A DNA stretch of 64,000 nucleotides from Alnus glutinosa (Eukaryota > Streptophyta > Magnoliopsida > Fagales > Betulaceae), in contig NC_084886.1 of NCBI RefSeq assembly GCF_958979055.1, positions 44,008,654-44,072,653 on the forward strand. The letters are read 5' to 3'. The notes beneath the pieces are model-generated. The model saw only the letters and a list, made by a program, of their open reading frames with translations. It made no database searches and was not told the DNA's origin. Both the position numbers and the translations under genes were made by a program. Of this stretch, positions 12,136-23,918 are shown piece after piece (positions within the stretch are counted from its first letter, which is position 1; each line of letters opens with the position of its first letter).

Positions 12136-13109
12136 TGACAAATGTGTAACATTCGAACATTTTAAGGCAAAACATGTTATCATAATCATTGAGAATTAAA
12201 TAAATTCAAAAAGGATAGAGACAAATACTTATTCTAGTATAAAACAATACTTTTCATTATAATTAAAACGTTAAATGAAATTTTACCATAAGGTGCATAA
12301 TATGAAAAGTGTTAATTATTAAAATTGAAAGCACTTGAAAGGGGCAAGGAGTACCACTTACCTCGATACTGCACTAAAATGTATGTGGTAACTGTTAAAA
12401 CCTGGACAATAAGTTTCAGCTGAGTTAGCCCAATACTAGGCACACAAATCCATATTAGAAGTGGATTCTAATTTACTTGACATTTCTGACCTTTCCCCTT
12501 ATTAGTAGAAAAGTTTTCTTCCTAAAAGTAAGGCAATGAATAAACCCTATTAACATATTTCCTTAAAATAGTTTTACCATCACTTTTAAGTGTTAATGTT
12601 TATAAATGTTTTATCACTCAAAATAACAATATTATAAGTTTTTTTTTCTGGGGGGGGATATAAAAGTTTATTACCTAACCCAAAATCCATACTCATTACT
12701 CATTGTTAAAATCACTTTTCATATCATTTTACAACTATGGACTTTTAGTATGAGATCCTAAGTCATTTCCATGAAGAACATTATTAAAGGGTCATTATGA
12801 AGCTTTCATTTCTTTTTTGGGATAATTATTTTCTATAAAAAGATAAACATATTTTGTAAACATAAACTTAATTAATTTTTTAAGTTAGAAAACTCTCATA
12901 TTACAAAATCATGTGTTTTGGTTACTAAATAGCTTCATAAATTCTTATTAAAAAAACATATTGGGGTTTATGAACATTTTCTTTTGGCAACCTAACAAAA
13001 CATATGATCATTTAATAAAAGCATCATAGTCATATTTCTATGGCTCACATAGGTTTCTTTCAATACTTTTAAAAAATCACATATGGGTTGAAGTATAATA
13101 TACATGTTT
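12136..13109. other. Gene-free AT-rich spacer
   Basis: No gene. Sequence such as 12340-12480 looks like old non-coding retroelement DNA, but I see no ends or coding parts. Confidence 0.35.
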
Positions 13110-13222
13110 GGGAAATGATATTTATACTTGTTGTGCACAGCAACTACACTCACACAAGACACATTGGGGTGGCCCCATCCCAATGTATCTTGTGTAAGTG
13201 TGATGTGTAAGTACCATTTCCC
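13110..13222. mobile_element. 113-bp hairpin MITE, Mutator-type
   Basis: Starts GGGAAATGATATTTATAC and ends with the inverse (TAAGTACCATTTCCC). The arms pair almost to the centre (ATTGGGGTGG / CCCCATCCCAAT). It is flanked by perfect 9-bp duplications TACATGTTT (13101-13109, 13223-13231). Confidence 0.85.
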
Positions 13223-16200
13223 TACATGTTTTCCATGGAATAGGTTAGTACCTAATCTCATGAATATCCATATGTTTAATGCTACATAAAATTATTTTCC
13301 TATTTAGTAATAACAACAAAATCATTATTTCATGTGTTCAAATGGGTTTCACAACATTTAAATAAAACTTCCATAAAACATTTTAAGCATATCATATAAT
13401 TCAGATTTTGAAAGAGAGAAAGGGATGGGTTATTTACAATAATTCGATTTTGCGGAAGATGACTTGATGAAGCTCTCCTACTGCCAAGTAGTGTATTATA
13501 TTATAAAATTGTATGTTGTAATAAGTGTTTTGGGTTCATGGAGACATGGGTACTTGGATTAGTTGAGTGAGGACTTGAGGGGAGTTGAGAGGAGATGAAA
13601 AAATGGAAGAATGACGGAGGAGAAGAGGCTGCTGTGTGATTGGGGAGGGGGTGACAAATAAAAGAAAATTGGGTGCAAGACCCAATAAAAGTAGCTATTT
13701 CATCAACCCACAAATTTGTCTTTCAAATCAAAGGATTATGGGGTTGATCTATACTTTGAAATCTAATGGTTAAAGGTTGGTATAAGCTTGTCTTGAAATC
13801 CAAGAGATAATATAGTGTAAAGTTAATTCTTACAAAATCTAGGTCATCAATAGCATGTAGAGTTTCATAAACTAAGGGTTAAAACAATGTGAAGTTTATT
13901 TTTTTCTCAACTATAGGTGGTTAATATTAGGTTTTGCCTTAAAACCTTATACTTAAAATCATGTTAAGGTTAATTTAAAAACCATAGATGATGCATGTAA
14001 ATTACCTCATTAATTCAAAATTTATGTTGAATGAAAATCATAGGATTTTAATTCCTATTGTATGCTATATATTAAAAACTATGAATGTCACTAGGGTTTA
14101 AAATATGCCATGGACAAAAACACTAAAATTATGAAATTCCATTTGTCATTATGGTCTTCTACTCTTTTTTATAGGCTTTGATCCAATTTTTATTTAGGGT
14201 TAAAGACATATTTGGTACTTGTGGTTTAAAAACTTTTTTTTTTTTTTTTTTTGTATATCAGTTTCAATTCGTATCACTAATAGTATCTAAGTTTTGGGAA
14301 AAGACGGACTTGGTACCTCCGTCTATTTTTCTGGCCAATATTTAACGGTCTGCCACGTGTCAACTACTGAGGGTTGGCATGTGGCACAATATAAAAATTA
14401 AAAAATTAAAAAATTAAAAAATAAAAAAATAAAAAAACTTTAAAAAATAAAAATATTAAAACTTAAAAAAAATTAAAAAAAGAAGAAGAAGGAAGGGTCA
14501 ACCACCCCCTTGGTTGGCCTGAGGTGGTTTGGTTGGCCTGGGGTGGTTAGGCCACCCCTATGGACTTTAGAGAAAAAATAGAATAAAAAAAAATTATAGG
14601 AGGGTTTTGGCGCTTGAAGATGGCTGAACCTTAATGACTAATGAAGTTTTATAATTTTAGTGTTTTAATAAAAAAATACACTATTTTATCATTCTTTCAT
14701 TTAAAAAAAAAAAAGTGATGGACAGGGACCGTTCAACCGTCCCTATCTATCATTTCTCATCAATCGTCTCTAAATGTGGCAAAAAAATTATGGCATGATA
14801 TATATGTTTTACAGGCATACAGAAATAATTAAAGAGAGCACAAAAGTGATCATCAGCTATATGTGCACTCGTTTTTGTCTAATATAAAGTCAGGCAATAA
14901 ACAATTGATTGAATTCCAATCATTCCAAGTTGATATGGATTCGGTTCGGGTCAATTACTTTCTATTAGAATTGAATCCGTTGAAATTGGGTCACTTGTGT
15001 CCATTTATGAAAAACATGTCACACTTCCAACTGGTTTATTAGCAATCCAACCAGTTATATCTTTTCACTGGGAAATATCAAAATCTTTTGCTAATAATTA
15101 GGTATCAAAATAATGTGGAGCTTATTTTTTAGTAATAGTATTTTTTTTTTTATTAATTGTTCTGATCATCTCTAATAAATAAGTTTCACATCATTTTGGT
15201 ACCAATCTCTCGATAAAAAATTCGGTACTCCCAATATTTCCCATTCGAGTAATGTTATCATGCCCCACTACCCTTTGTCATCATTGTCCTGTCCAATGCC
15301 TGCATACTTGTGGGACACTAATACTAGAAGCAAACTTTCCAAAAAAACATTATAAGCTCCTTACCATAAATAGCATACACATTGAATGATACCCATCAAC
15401 GGTCAAATATATATTTCAAAGCTCCAAATGCCTGATCTCGGCACCAGCTCAAATATATCTTTCCCGCCAAAATTCCTCCGCACATTTGGCAAACGAAGAA
15501 GAATTTCCTTTCCGTGGAATAGGATCATCTCAATTTCATTTAATGAAATATATATTATTCATTTAAAATGAAAGGTTATAATTTAAAATTGATGTATCTA
15601 ATGGTATATATAAAGTCAATGTTGGTATGTCATTAAAAAATTTAAAATAATGTGAAATTATGTACACTATTAGATGTATTAACTTTAAATTATGACTATA
15701 AAATGAATAGTATCCATTTTATTTGAAATGATGAGGGTCCTATTCCCCTTCCTGTAAGGCTGTAAGCATAAATAGACAGTCCATTCTTTAGCCGTCGATG
15801 CCCCCTCCATGCCAAGTTGAAAATTCGATTCCAATTGAAACCCTCTCTCTACCTAAAAGGCTAAAAAGTAAAAACTTGCCTGTCCACTTTGGGAATTTTC
15901 ATATTTCGTATTTTTCTTGCATTTGCTCAAAGACTATTAGGTTGGACTAGTGGAGTGGGGGGTGGGGGGGTGTTTCTTAATTATTGATGATGACAAAGTT
16001 GTATTATAAAGTAATTAAACGCAGCCCACCAATATTAATTAGGAGACAAACTTTCTGTATATAAATATAATATATATTTGAGATTCCGGAATCCGATCAT
16101 GATTCATGACCTTCTCGTAACCTCGTTCATATCCAAACGTACACATCAATTTTAAGGAAAAAATTGTTAAATTAGTCCATATAATTTGACATTATTATAA

Positions 16201-16360
16201 GATAAATTTATATAATTTTAAAATAAACTTATAAATTCCTATCTTAATATGTCGTGCCTATCCATCCATCCATCCGTAGACGATGGCTAATGATATATAT
16301 CATTTTTGTTTTTGTTTTTTTTATCTTCAAAGTTGATGTGATTGATTTTCTTTGGAAAAA

Positions 16361-16411
<51 letters not shown>

Positions 16412-16794
16412 TGTGAATGGAAGATCATACCTCGTCAGCTTTGAGCGGCCGACTGAATGCCTAGGTGAATTAGGCAATTTTTAAGGCTTCCAATAAAATA
16501 AGATCCCAAATAATAATAGTGTAATTAAGTTTATTTTTATAAAAAAAAATTCAAGGCCCCAATTATAACAAAAAAATAAATAAATTATAGTCATTCACTG
16601 CCCTTTAATTAAGGCCCATTATGATAAAAATAAGAGAGGTGCTATATATCATTATTGGTCCTTTTCTTATCCTTAAGAAAAAAAGAAAAAGAAAAATTGA
16701 AAGTCACATTAATGACATCGTTAAAGCAGTAACTAAACTCATAATTTCATTAGAACTTAAAACCAACATGTCGTGTACGTTCCTTCATTACAAT
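13223..16794. other. Gene-free stretch with single MITE ends
   Basis: No gene supported. Frames near 13500-13710 and 15386-15570 have no recognisable product. A one-ended MULE-like fragment lies at 14200-14575, a T-tract of ~44 at 16367-16410, and a CATC run at 16257-16275. Confidence 0.45.
14200..14575 (+). mobile_element. One-ended MULE/MITE remnant
   Basis: Begins like the long-TIR family ('agggttaaagacatatttgg', 'tggtttaaaaac'), then a GCCACGTGTC block, A-rich DNA and a GC-rich GGTTGGCC/GGCCACCCC core. The opposite arm is missing. Confidence 0.45.
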
Positions 16795-16982
16795 AAGGGA
16801 AAATTTTACTTAACCCCATTGAACTTTCACTGCTTTTGCAATCTTCTCCCCAAAGTTAAAAAACTCTCAATTTAGTTTATTAAACTTTTTTGCAAAGTTT
16901 GCAATCTCACTTCTCAATTAGGATTTTCTGTTAGATCCTAATGGAAGGGGTGAGAAATTTGGAAAATACCCTATATTTTTCT

Positions 16983-17014
<32 letters not shown>

Positions 17015-17294
17015 GTTTTTTTTTTTTTTTGTTGTTGTTGTTGTTGTTTCACTTTTTCTTTTGAAAAATTAATTGTAATTTAAGTGTAATTTGGTAATTT
17101 CATAAATTATAGTTATAATGGTTAATTTACCCTTTGACCATCTAATTTAACCCCAAACTCTAATGGAAATAGTGAGATTGATTTTGTTAAAAAAAAAGTT
17201 TGATACATTAAATTAAAAGTTTTTTAACTTTGGAGGGAGATTGCAAAATCGATGAAAGTTCATAGGGTTTAGGGGTTAAGTGAAGTTTTTCTTT
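16795..17294. mobile_element. MITE with 'ACTTAACCCC' termini
   Basis: Left end AAGGGAAAATTTTACTTAACC and right end (read inward) AAAGAAAAACTTCACTTAACC are inverted. The similarity continues into 'cccc..aactttcatcg' and 'ttaactttgg'. Interior is T/G-rich and non-coding. I could not define a target duplication. Confidence 0.65.
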
Positions 17295-17705
17295 AAAATG
17301 ATTTTTAGAATAAAGTAAATTCTGTTTTGTTCAAATTAAATTATACAATAAAAAAAATTGTATGTAGCTCAACACAAAATATGTCATCTGGTGAAATTAA
17401 ATGTCTTGTAGTATAGATGAATTTTGCATGTCATTTGAAAAAATTAAGACAAAAAGTGAGAGGAATAATTTAGAATTAAAATTATTTAATTAAATGTATA
17501 AACATAAAAAAAAAAAAAAAGGTCTCACCTAAATTTGTTATTTTAGACTTCAAAATCTATAGAATGGGTCCGCTTCATTAAAATAATTATTGTTGAAATT
17601 GATCGTCACTTGCTCATGTAGAAGATTCCCATTATTCTTTAGAGCATTTCCAGCAAAAAAATAGTCACTTTGCCTTATGCTGGATTGAAAAAAAAAAAAA
17701 CTTGA

Positions 17706-18685
17706 TAATAGTTAAATTTAAGGAAAAAAAATACAATTTAACCCCTTAAACTACCACAATTTTTTCGGTTGGACCCCAAGCCACTAAGGCTTGCACTCTA
17801 GCCTCCAAACTACCAAAACCTTTGAAAAATGTCTCTTTTGGTGAAATATCCTCATAATACCCATGCCACGTGTCATTTGTCAATTAAAAAGAATTCAAAA
17901 CAAAAACAAAAACAAAAATTTTAATTTTTGATTATTTTTTAAAAAAATATTGTGATCATCTAGATGACGTATTGCTTATTTCCAGCATCGTCGTTGGGCA
18001 CGATGCACGCCTGCAGCTCAGCGAATTCGTCCCCGCCTCGTCGAACGCGGACATGGCTAATTTCCTATCGTTCGATGTCTATGATATAGGTCTTTCGATG
18101 GTTATGAATGATTATAATATGAATTTTGTTTTGTTGCAAATGACGAGCAAGTTTATCATCGTTTTGGAAGACCTCGATTGCTTTTTGACGGAGAAATCAA
18201 CGACCGTGAGCTTGTTCGTTGATGTTCATATCCATTTTCCTCTTTGTGATTTTTTAGCATTCAAAACATTGGTCAATAGCTACCTGGGGCTCAAGGATCA
18301 CAAGCTTTTATCTTAGGTGGAGGATATTTTTCAGCGTTGCAAACGGACGGTGACCGGAGGGGTGTTGGGAAGATCGGGTTGTGGTTGGAAAATAACGCCA
18401 CTCCAAACACCCATTTTTTAAAAAATAAAATAAAAATAAGAATAAGAAATAAAATTTTAGTTTATTTATTTTTTTGAATTTTTGATTTTTGAAATTTTTT
18501 TTAATTGAAAAATGACACGTGGTAGAGGTATTATGAGAATATTTTGCCAAAATGGACATTTCTCAAAGGTTTTGATAATTTGAGAGACAGAGTACAAGCC
18601 TTAGTAGCTTGGAGGCTATCAAAAAAAAATAATGATAATTTAAGAGGTTAAATTATATTTTTTTTCTTTCTAAATTTAACTATTA
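17706..18685. mobile_element. TIR element carrying an AAA-ATPase fragment
   Basis: Terminal inverted repeats start TAATAGTTAAATTTA on both sides, followed by inverted copies of 'aatttaaccccttaaactacca', a block near 'gccttagt', and GACACGTGG/CCACGTGTC motifs, so the arms extend >150 bp. Between them lies GC-richer coding-like DNA (about 17955-18400) that matches a host AAA-ATPase. No target duplication found, so the superfamily is open; outer limits may be off by tens of bases. It behaves like a Pack-type (gene-capturing) element. Confidence 0.7.
18053..18395 (+). pseudogene. Captured AAA-ATPase (At2g46620/BCS1-like) fragment
   Basis: Reads MANFLSFDVYDIGLSMV, then IIVLEDLDCFLTEKSTTVSL, then DVHIHFPLCDF and NSYLGLKDHKLLS, and finally ALQTDGDRRGVGKIG. 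These are successive blocks of the plant membrane AAA-ATPases of the At2g46620 type (BCS1-like): the strand after Walker A, Walker B (IIVLEDLD), the C-terminal lid and tail. The Walker A loop is missing. Roughly 45 residues holding sensor 1 and the Arg-finger region are deleted between SLF and VDVH. A stop follows LLS, and ~40 residues are missing before ALQTD. The frame stays open for 114 codons from 17972, but the first ~27 residues are not recognisable. Non-functional as an ATPase. Confidence 0.8.
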
Positions 18686-19062
18686 GGAGATATTTGACTT
18701 TTCGCCTAGAGATATCCTATGAATAACGGAAATCTTGTGCGTGGGCAAGGGCGGTCACACATTCCGTGGAGACATGGTCCCCCCGGCGTAAAGCTCCCCT
18801 TGCATGAGCCGGATATGGTTGAAATCACACACCAATTGCAACTGCATTTTTATTTATTATTATTATTATTATTTTATGTTAATTATAAATATTATAATAA
18901 GAAATTAAGATTTGTTTTAGCTTTTGAAAAGAGTAAAGAGCGCATGACCCATGGTTAACAAGACGGGGCATAAAAAGGCATTTTACTTTCTCAATTTGAT
19001 GCAACCGCCAATAGGCGCCATTTACCGAAACAGGCGGCTGAGAAGAGAACCCATGGGCTCCC

Positions 19063-19102
19063 CACGTGTCGCCTTTACAGAGAGGGAGGACCGGCTATAA
19101 AT
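19063..19102 (+). promoter_or_regulatory. G-box and TATA box upstream of PDK
   Basis: CACGTG at 19063-19068 and TATAAAT at 19096-19102, in a GC-richer patch ~315 bp before the PDK start codon. Position and orientation fit a core promoter with a 5' leader of roughly 280 bp. A G-box would fit bZIP/bHLH control, but that is inference. Confidence 0.45.
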
Positions 19103-19416
19103 GATACGTGGGGGGTGCGGTTAAATATGCAACCCTGGTTAAATTCTCGGACCGGACCGGACCCAACCCAACCCAACCCAACCCTCTTGGCATTTGTTGT
19201 TGTTTTTGCTTTTTCTAGCCTTTCTCTATCTGAGAAAATAGCAAAAGAAAAAAAGGCCTTTTTTCTTTATTATTATTTTTTTCTTTATTATTTTGTGTGA
19301 CTAGCTTTTCTGTAATCTCTATGCGGGTTTCTTCGCATTGCGTGCTTCGCTTGCATGTGGGTGGCGTTATTGGAATCTAGTGGCGGTACTCGCTTTCTGG
19401 GTCGTGTTGGCGAGGC

Positions 19417-22400
19417 ATGACGGCTAAGAAACTGTGCGAGACTTTCTCCAAGAGCTTGATCGACGACGTGCAGCGATGGGGGTGTATGAAGCAGACGGGG
19501 GTGAGCTTGAGGTACATGATGGAGTTTGGGTCCGAACCCGGCGACAGGAATTTGCTAATCTCCGCTCAGTTCCTTCACAAGGAGCTCCCCATTAGGATTG
19601 CCAGGAGGGCCCTCGAGCTTGAGACCCTTCCTTATGGCCTCTCCGAAAAACCTGCCGTTTTAAAGGTTTTTCATTTGCCTTCTTTGCTTTCCGAATTTGA
19701 GTTCTGGGTTTTTGGTTTTTGTGTGTGATGATATTTTATTTTGTCGCTTCAAATATGTGATTGTGATTTTTGTGTACGGAACCGGAAATGATACATTTAA
19801 GTTTGATAAGATAAACTTTTTATTTTATTTTATTTTATTTATTATTATGATTGTGTGCGCGCGTGACTATAGCAAGAGAGGATTAGGAAAAGTTTACTAG
19901 CATTTATTTATTGGAGTACTGTTTGTTTGACCTTTTGAAATCCGATTCTGCATGCTGGGTTCTGGATATTTGTTTATTATGGTAATAGAAAGGGAGATTC
20001 CTCCTGTTGTTTTTGGGTTTTGATTGTATACTTGCTCCAAATAAAAAGGGGGGGGGGGGGGGGGGGGGGGGGTTGATTTTATTAAATTTTTTTCTGCACG
20101 GCCTTCATGGAATTGCTTTGCTGTGGTTTTTTTTTTTTTTTTTTTTTTTGGTGTGTACGATCTATTACATTTGGTAGACATATTTGAAATAGAAATGTTT
20201 AACTCTACCGGAGGACATATTGGATCTGTATCATTAGCATTATGGACGTACCTTTCTTGCTTTCAAAAGCTAAGATCAATTGCTTTCAGTGCTTTGAAAT
20301 TGTTAACCAAATGATGTCTGAGGGTCGCTGTTTCCTTCTTGCCAATTGTTTGTGGGTCAGCAGCTTCATGATATACTAGTATTAGTATACTGATGTTTCT
20401 TTTTATATGTGTTAGACTTAGATCGTGAGTAATATGGAAATGATTCGGTGAATGAGCTCAGTTATTTATCGTTTTGTGTATGGTAGAGGGAGTTGGTTTT
20501 TGTTGATAGGTGATTTGTTGGATGGTAAACTCAGGGTTTATTTTGAGATTTTTGAGTGGGGTACTCACTTTGTGTAAATTTTTAACTCTTAGGTTCGAGA
20601 TTGGTATTTGGATTCTTTCCGTGACCTTAGATCATTTTCTGAGATCAAGGATACGAGTGATGAGAAGGAATTTACCCAAATGATTAAGGCAATTAAGGTG
20701 AGACACAACAATGTGGTCCCCATGATGGCTTTGGGGGTTCAACAGTTGAAGAAAGTCATGAATCCAAAGATAGTCTACGAGGATCTTGATGAGATTCATC
20801 AGTTTCTGGATCGATTTTACATGTCAAGAATAGGAATTCGCATGCTTATTGGTTAGTTCTAATTTCCTCTTGCCTTGCTATTATGCTCGACTGCTTTCTT
20901 AATTGGACTTAGTTCTTTATCTTTTTTCGCCGCATTAAATTTATTGCTATTGGGATTAGTCCTAAATATGTTCTATATGCTTCAATTTTGAATTAAACTC
21001 AGGGCAACATGTGGAGTTGCATAATCCTGATCCTCCTCCTCACTGTGTGGGTTATATACATACGAAAATGTCTCCATTGGAGGTAGCACGAACTGCCAGT
21101 GAAGATGCCCGTGCTATTTGCATGCGTGAGTATGGCTGTGCACCTGATGTTAATATCTACGGGGATCCCAGTTTTACATTTCCGTAAGTTATCTTGATCT
21201 GCCTTGTTTCAATTTGTTCCTTTCAGGTTTTGTTTAATTTTTTATGTTTCTGCATTTTTCTTCCCTTTTCTATTCTCTATCTTTTTCTCTTCCATTTTTT
21301 TTGAAGTAAAATTTTCAGCTCCCCATTCCTTGTGGTAGGGATACTCGGCTCATGAAACTTTCCCTTGATATGACCTATATTCATCCATTGACCTGAGATT
21401 ATAGAGGTTAGACTACTTGCTTACTCATTTGTTCTATAATTGTCTGTTTGCTTTTGTAACAGTTATGTTCCGACACACTTGCATCTTATGGTATTTGAGT
21501 TGGTTAAGAACTCCTTGCGTGCTGTCCAAGAGCGTTTCGTTGACTCCGATAAAGTTGCACCTCCTATTAGAATAATAGTTGCTGATGGGATAGAAGATGT
21601 TACTATCAAGGTATTGGTTGGTTGTTGTATTACATACATTCATGAAATCTTCAGTGGTTGTAAAATTGTTTGGGTGATGATGAGGTATCATTTTTTATTT
21701 TTTGATAAGTATGATGAGGTATCATTTTTTACATCCCACTTACAGGGAAAAGCAAAAATGAAAAAGAAAAAAAAGGAAAACCTTTGTTTGTTTGTTTGTA
21801 TTTTTTTTTCCCTGATAGCTAGCTTTAAAATTCTACTTTCAATATTCTGCATTGAACTAATTTGTTTGACTGAAGCAATGCTTAACAAGTTAATCTGACT
21901 GACACAATAGGTCTCAGATGAGGGGGGTGGTATACCAAGAAGTGGTCTCTCCAAAATTTTCACATATCTTTACAGCACTGCAAGAAACCCACTGGATGTA
22001 GATCTTGGTACTGCTGATGCAGTCACAATGGCTGGATATGGATATGGCCTTCCAATAAGCCGCTTGTACGCTCGGTATTTTGGAGGAGATCTGCAAATTA
22101 TCTCTATGGAAGGATATGGTGAGTTGGATGTTCTCCAGATATGTTGCATTCAGAATGATTTCATACTCTTTAAATGTCTTAATTGTTCTCTATTGGATTA
22201 TTAGCACTTGGGGGGGCTAAACATTCAAAGTCTCACAATTTCTAAGTTTCAGTAAGGCATATTCGAGTATCATTTAGCAGAATTTGAGCTCATTCTCGTT
22301 ACCAGACACAATCATGGCTACTTTGTATCAAACATTTTCTACTTTGTCATCATCTTTTAAAGTAGTAATTTATATCGTCTCCAATAATGCTCAATTAGTG

Positions 22401-22612
22401 TATTTTATTTCAGAGGAGATTGAAGAGCAGGGTGGGCGATAGAGAGTTTCTCACAGTTTATAATTCGTCATCTATATATATATATGTATATATTTTCCTT
22501 CATCGACCGAAGACTTTCTAACATATCTCTAGAATTGCGGTGTGTGCATGCAGGGACTGATGCATATCTCCATCTGTCTCGTTTGGGGGATTCGCAAGAA
22601 CCTCTGCCATGA
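19417..22612 (+). CDS. PDK: Pyruvate dehydrogenase kinase, mitochondrial
   Basis: Phosphorylates and so inactivates the E1-alpha subunit of the mitochondrial pyruvate dehydrogenase complex, limiting carbon entry to the TCA cycle. Six exons: 19417-19665, 20593-20851, 21003-21183, 21463-21610, 21911-22118, 22554-22612, summing to 1104 nt = 367 aa, the usual length of plant PDK. All introns are GT-AG and phases agree. Signatures: N-terminal MTAKKLCETFSKSLIDDVQR; N-box ELVKNSLRAV; G1 box DEGGGIP; G2 region GYGYGLPISRLYARYFGGDL; C-terminus GTDAYLHLSRLGDSQEPLP. This is the GHKL ATP-binding fold related to histidine kinases but acting on Ser. Intron 1 (0.9 kb) carries a 25-G run. The gene looks intact. 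Confidence 0.97.
20048..20072 (+). repeat. Poly-G tract in PDK intron 1
   Basis: 25 consecutive G, followed within ~60 bp by a T-tract. Such a pure G run is rare in plant DNA; it may be real and unstable or an assembly artefact. Confidence 0.9.
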
Positions 22613-23464
22613 ACCTAAGCTGGAAGTGAACAATGCACTGAAGTTGTCACGATTGATTCATGGAAATGTTAAAACGAGGGGATATGCTTGTAGCCTTGTA
22701 CGTTGCACCATCAAAAGGCAGACTGCTGTCAATTTTTCAGTTTAATAAATTGGCAGTTCTATTGTATATGTTGTTTGTTTCTTCCTTTATTTCTTCTTGT
22801 ATGTTCTTTGTGGGGAAAATTGTTAAGTCAGTTCATGGGGTTTGACCCTGATAACTAGTTTCTTGAGCTTTAAAAAAATGATTAATTACTTCCTGTGGCA
22901 AGTAATTTCTTCTGTACAAATTTCTGCCATTTTTTCCTTTTACGAGGTCGTTGTAAAATTATAAATGGTGTCTTTGTGCAACATATCTTCCATCTTCAAC
23001 TCATTCGCATGACACCATTATAAATTTATAATGGCTCCTTAGGGCTTTCCTAATGGCTTAGTTTTTTTTACTAAAACATCTCTCATGCAAATCAATGCAG
23101 GTGTGAAGTTACACTATTCACACATGCATCTTTTTCTTTTTTTCACTCTCCTCCCTCTCTCACTAGAACTCATTTATGCCCTAGTAATATTTTAATATAT
23201 CTCCAAACCTGAAAAATTATACTTCAGAAATATGTCTATATGATAAAATTCATGTTTGCCATTTTAAGGCCACACTCATGCAAACCACTTTAGATTTGAA
23301 CAAAAATTTTGTTGACTTTATAGCAAATAATTATATAGAAAAACTGACTAGTTGAAAAAATATCTAAGAATTTAAATAAAGAAAGACAAAGAAAGAATAA
23401 TAATAATAAAAATTTAAATGACATAATAAAATAATAAATAATCAGATGTATAGTACTTTTAGAA
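22613..23464. other. PDK 3' UTR and spacer
   Basis: The first 200-300 bp is probably the PDK 3' UTR (T-rich, with AATAAA-like motif near 22743). The rest shows no gene. Confidence 0.4.
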
Positions 23465-23610
23465 ACCTATTAGTTAAAATAAATAAAGTAAGTTTTAATT
23501 AGTCATTTTTGAAACCCAGTTAAATTAGATAAAATAAATTTTAATTGGCCCTTTTTAAAACCCATTAGTTTAGTTAAAATAGATAAAGTAAATTTTAATT
23601 AGTCATTTTG
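23465..23610. repeat. Imperfect tandem repeat, ~3 units
   Basis: Three diverged copies of a ~55-bp unit built on 'gttaaaatagataaagtaa' plus 'ttttaattagtcatttttga' and 'aaacccat'. Confidence 0.65.
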
Positions 23611-23918
23611 CATTACGTGTGCTCTTATTAAACAGGGGCAGTTATGGAGAAAGTTTTCCAACTTTTCCATGGAGGCTGGCGTGATAAGGAAAATAAAAAA
23701 ATAAAAAAAATCATCCATATATATTGGCTTTGTCTAGATACAACTAGAGGTCAAAAAATCATTGTTCTTACATGGAAAAATAGCTCAAACGAATTCTGCA
23801 TCTTTGATACAAGTATCTCTCATTTTGTTACATATTTCTCTGGTTATCTTAGCATCGGCGGTAATAATCTTTCCCAATGTGCTTGCTCCATGCATGCAGA
23901 AAAAACTGATAAAAAATG

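Noticed and set aside
17972-18316. 114-codon frame as a functional AAA-ATPase gene
   Set aside because: Lacks Walker A and the sensor region, ends early, and lies between terminal inverted repeats.
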